Below are positions 5,661-6,034 of a DNA stretch of 6,034 nt, one piece after another. Within the stretch, counting starts at the first letter, position 1. Each line of letters opens with the position of its first letter. A model generated the notes under the pieces. The model searched no databases. It was not told the origin of the DNA and was given only the letters and a program-made list of their open reading frames with translations. The translations under genes and the position numbers were made by a program. This DNA is from Bacteroidales bacterium (GTDB lineage: Bacteria; Bacteroidota; Bacteroidia; Bacteroidales; UBA932): assembly GCA_024401915.1 (NCBI GenBank), contig JAKSKA010000092.1, positions 1-6,034 on the forward strand. The letters are read 5' to 3'.

Positions 5661-6034
5661 CTATGCGTAGCGGCGCAAAATCTCGTTGAAATAATTATCA
5701 GGATCCCCGCAAACCTTCTTTCCCGGCCTGTTGCTCAATTTATGAAAAGCGACCCTGCCGGTCAACCGGTCCCACCACTCCTCATCGAATCTCCCGCCCC
5801 AGTTATGCATCAGCGCCAGCGAACGGGGGCTGTATTCATAAGGCATTCCGGCAATCTCCTCAGGGCAATGCACCTGGATGCGCCCGAAAAACAGGTGGAA
5901 TATATAATAATCCAGCGTACAGTCATAATCATGCCAATATGCGTATAGCACATCCCTCAAGGCCAATAGTAGCGGATGAGCGGAAACGGCGGAAATAAAC
6001 CAGTTGCTTATCCCTCCGAAAACATCGCTGTCCG
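5661..6034 (-). CDS. Capsular polysaccharide synthesis protein (Caps_synth/GT32-like glycosyltransferase), C-terminal part
   Basis: Partial: the frame is open to the window edge, so the start and the N-terminal catalytic part, including any DxD motif, lie beyond 6034. The 123 visible residues begin DSDVFGGISNWFISAVSAHP and continue through LRDVLYAYWHDYDCTLDYYIFH (about 25-46). This is the C-terminal pattern of capsular polysaccharide synthesis proteins (PF05704), where an 'unaccompanied, not-too-distant sugar donor' loop precedes a helix ending in YW and a D-Y-hydrophobic segment. The tail has SLALMHNWGGRFDEEWWDRL and AFHKLSNRPGKK. Such proteins are taken to transfer sugars onto surface polysaccharide or glycan chains in the cytoplasm; the sugar cannot be told. 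The stop TAG is 60 nt before the HigA-like ATG and in the same frame, with no other stop between. The left end of a larger capsule or glycan locus may lie beyond the window. Confidence 0.78.
   Translation of the reverse strand, partial: DSDVFGGISNWFISAVSAHPLLLALRDVLYAYWHDYDCTLDYYIFHLFFGRIQVHCPEEIAGMPYEYSPRSLALMHNWGGRFDEEWWDRLTGRVAFHKLSNRPGKKVCGDPDNYFNEILRRYA

Overview
The window looks like a chromosomal piece of a fairly GC-rich Bacteroidota genome, most likely an uncultured or gut-type Bacteroidales. This rests on two perfect TAnnTTTG-type -7 promoter boxes, the general absence of convincing Shine-Dalgarno sequences, and protein types familiar from Bacteroidales: a secreted GH2 glycosidase, a CBM9-like protein, a HigA-type antitoxin and a capsular polysaccharide synthesis protein. 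The genus cannot be read from the sequence.

Layout. Positions 1-207 hold almost three copies of a 76-bp tandem repeat built from two hairpins; the array probably continues to the left. A minus-strand cluster follows at 216-3044. In transcription order it encodes a CBM9-like protein (3044-2436), a secreted GH2 family exo-glycosidase (2386-653) and free methionine-(R)-sulfoxide reductase (653-216). The last two overlap by one base (TAATG). A 73-bp divergent intergenic region (3045-3117) separates this cluster from a plus-strand 10-TM putative manganese/heavy-metal exporter (3118-4152) with a histidine-rich loop. That gene runs head-on into a second minus-strand cluster, with only 3 nt between the stops. 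In transcription order this cluster has the end of a capsular polysaccharide synthesis protein (cut by the window edge, 6034-5661), a HigA-type HTH protein without a HigB toxin (5600-5241) and an N-acetylhexosamine 1-kinase-like enzyme (5232-4156).

Function. The GH2 enzyme probably releases sugars outside the cytoplasm and the CBM9-like protein may bind carbohydrate. The kinase would make HexNAc-1-phosphate for salvage or for surface polysaccharide, which would fit the neighbouring capsule gene. The sulfoxide reductase and the metal exporter are stress or homeostasis functions. These links are inferred from proximity only.

No clearly new system is visible. The points most worth a second look are the hairpin repeat array, two promoters lying so close to their start codons that near-leaderless mRNAs are predicted, the solitary AT-richer HigA-like gene 8 nt upstream of a sugar kinase, and a GH2 enzyme of the glucuronidase type that seems to lack the lysine of the uronate-recognition motif.
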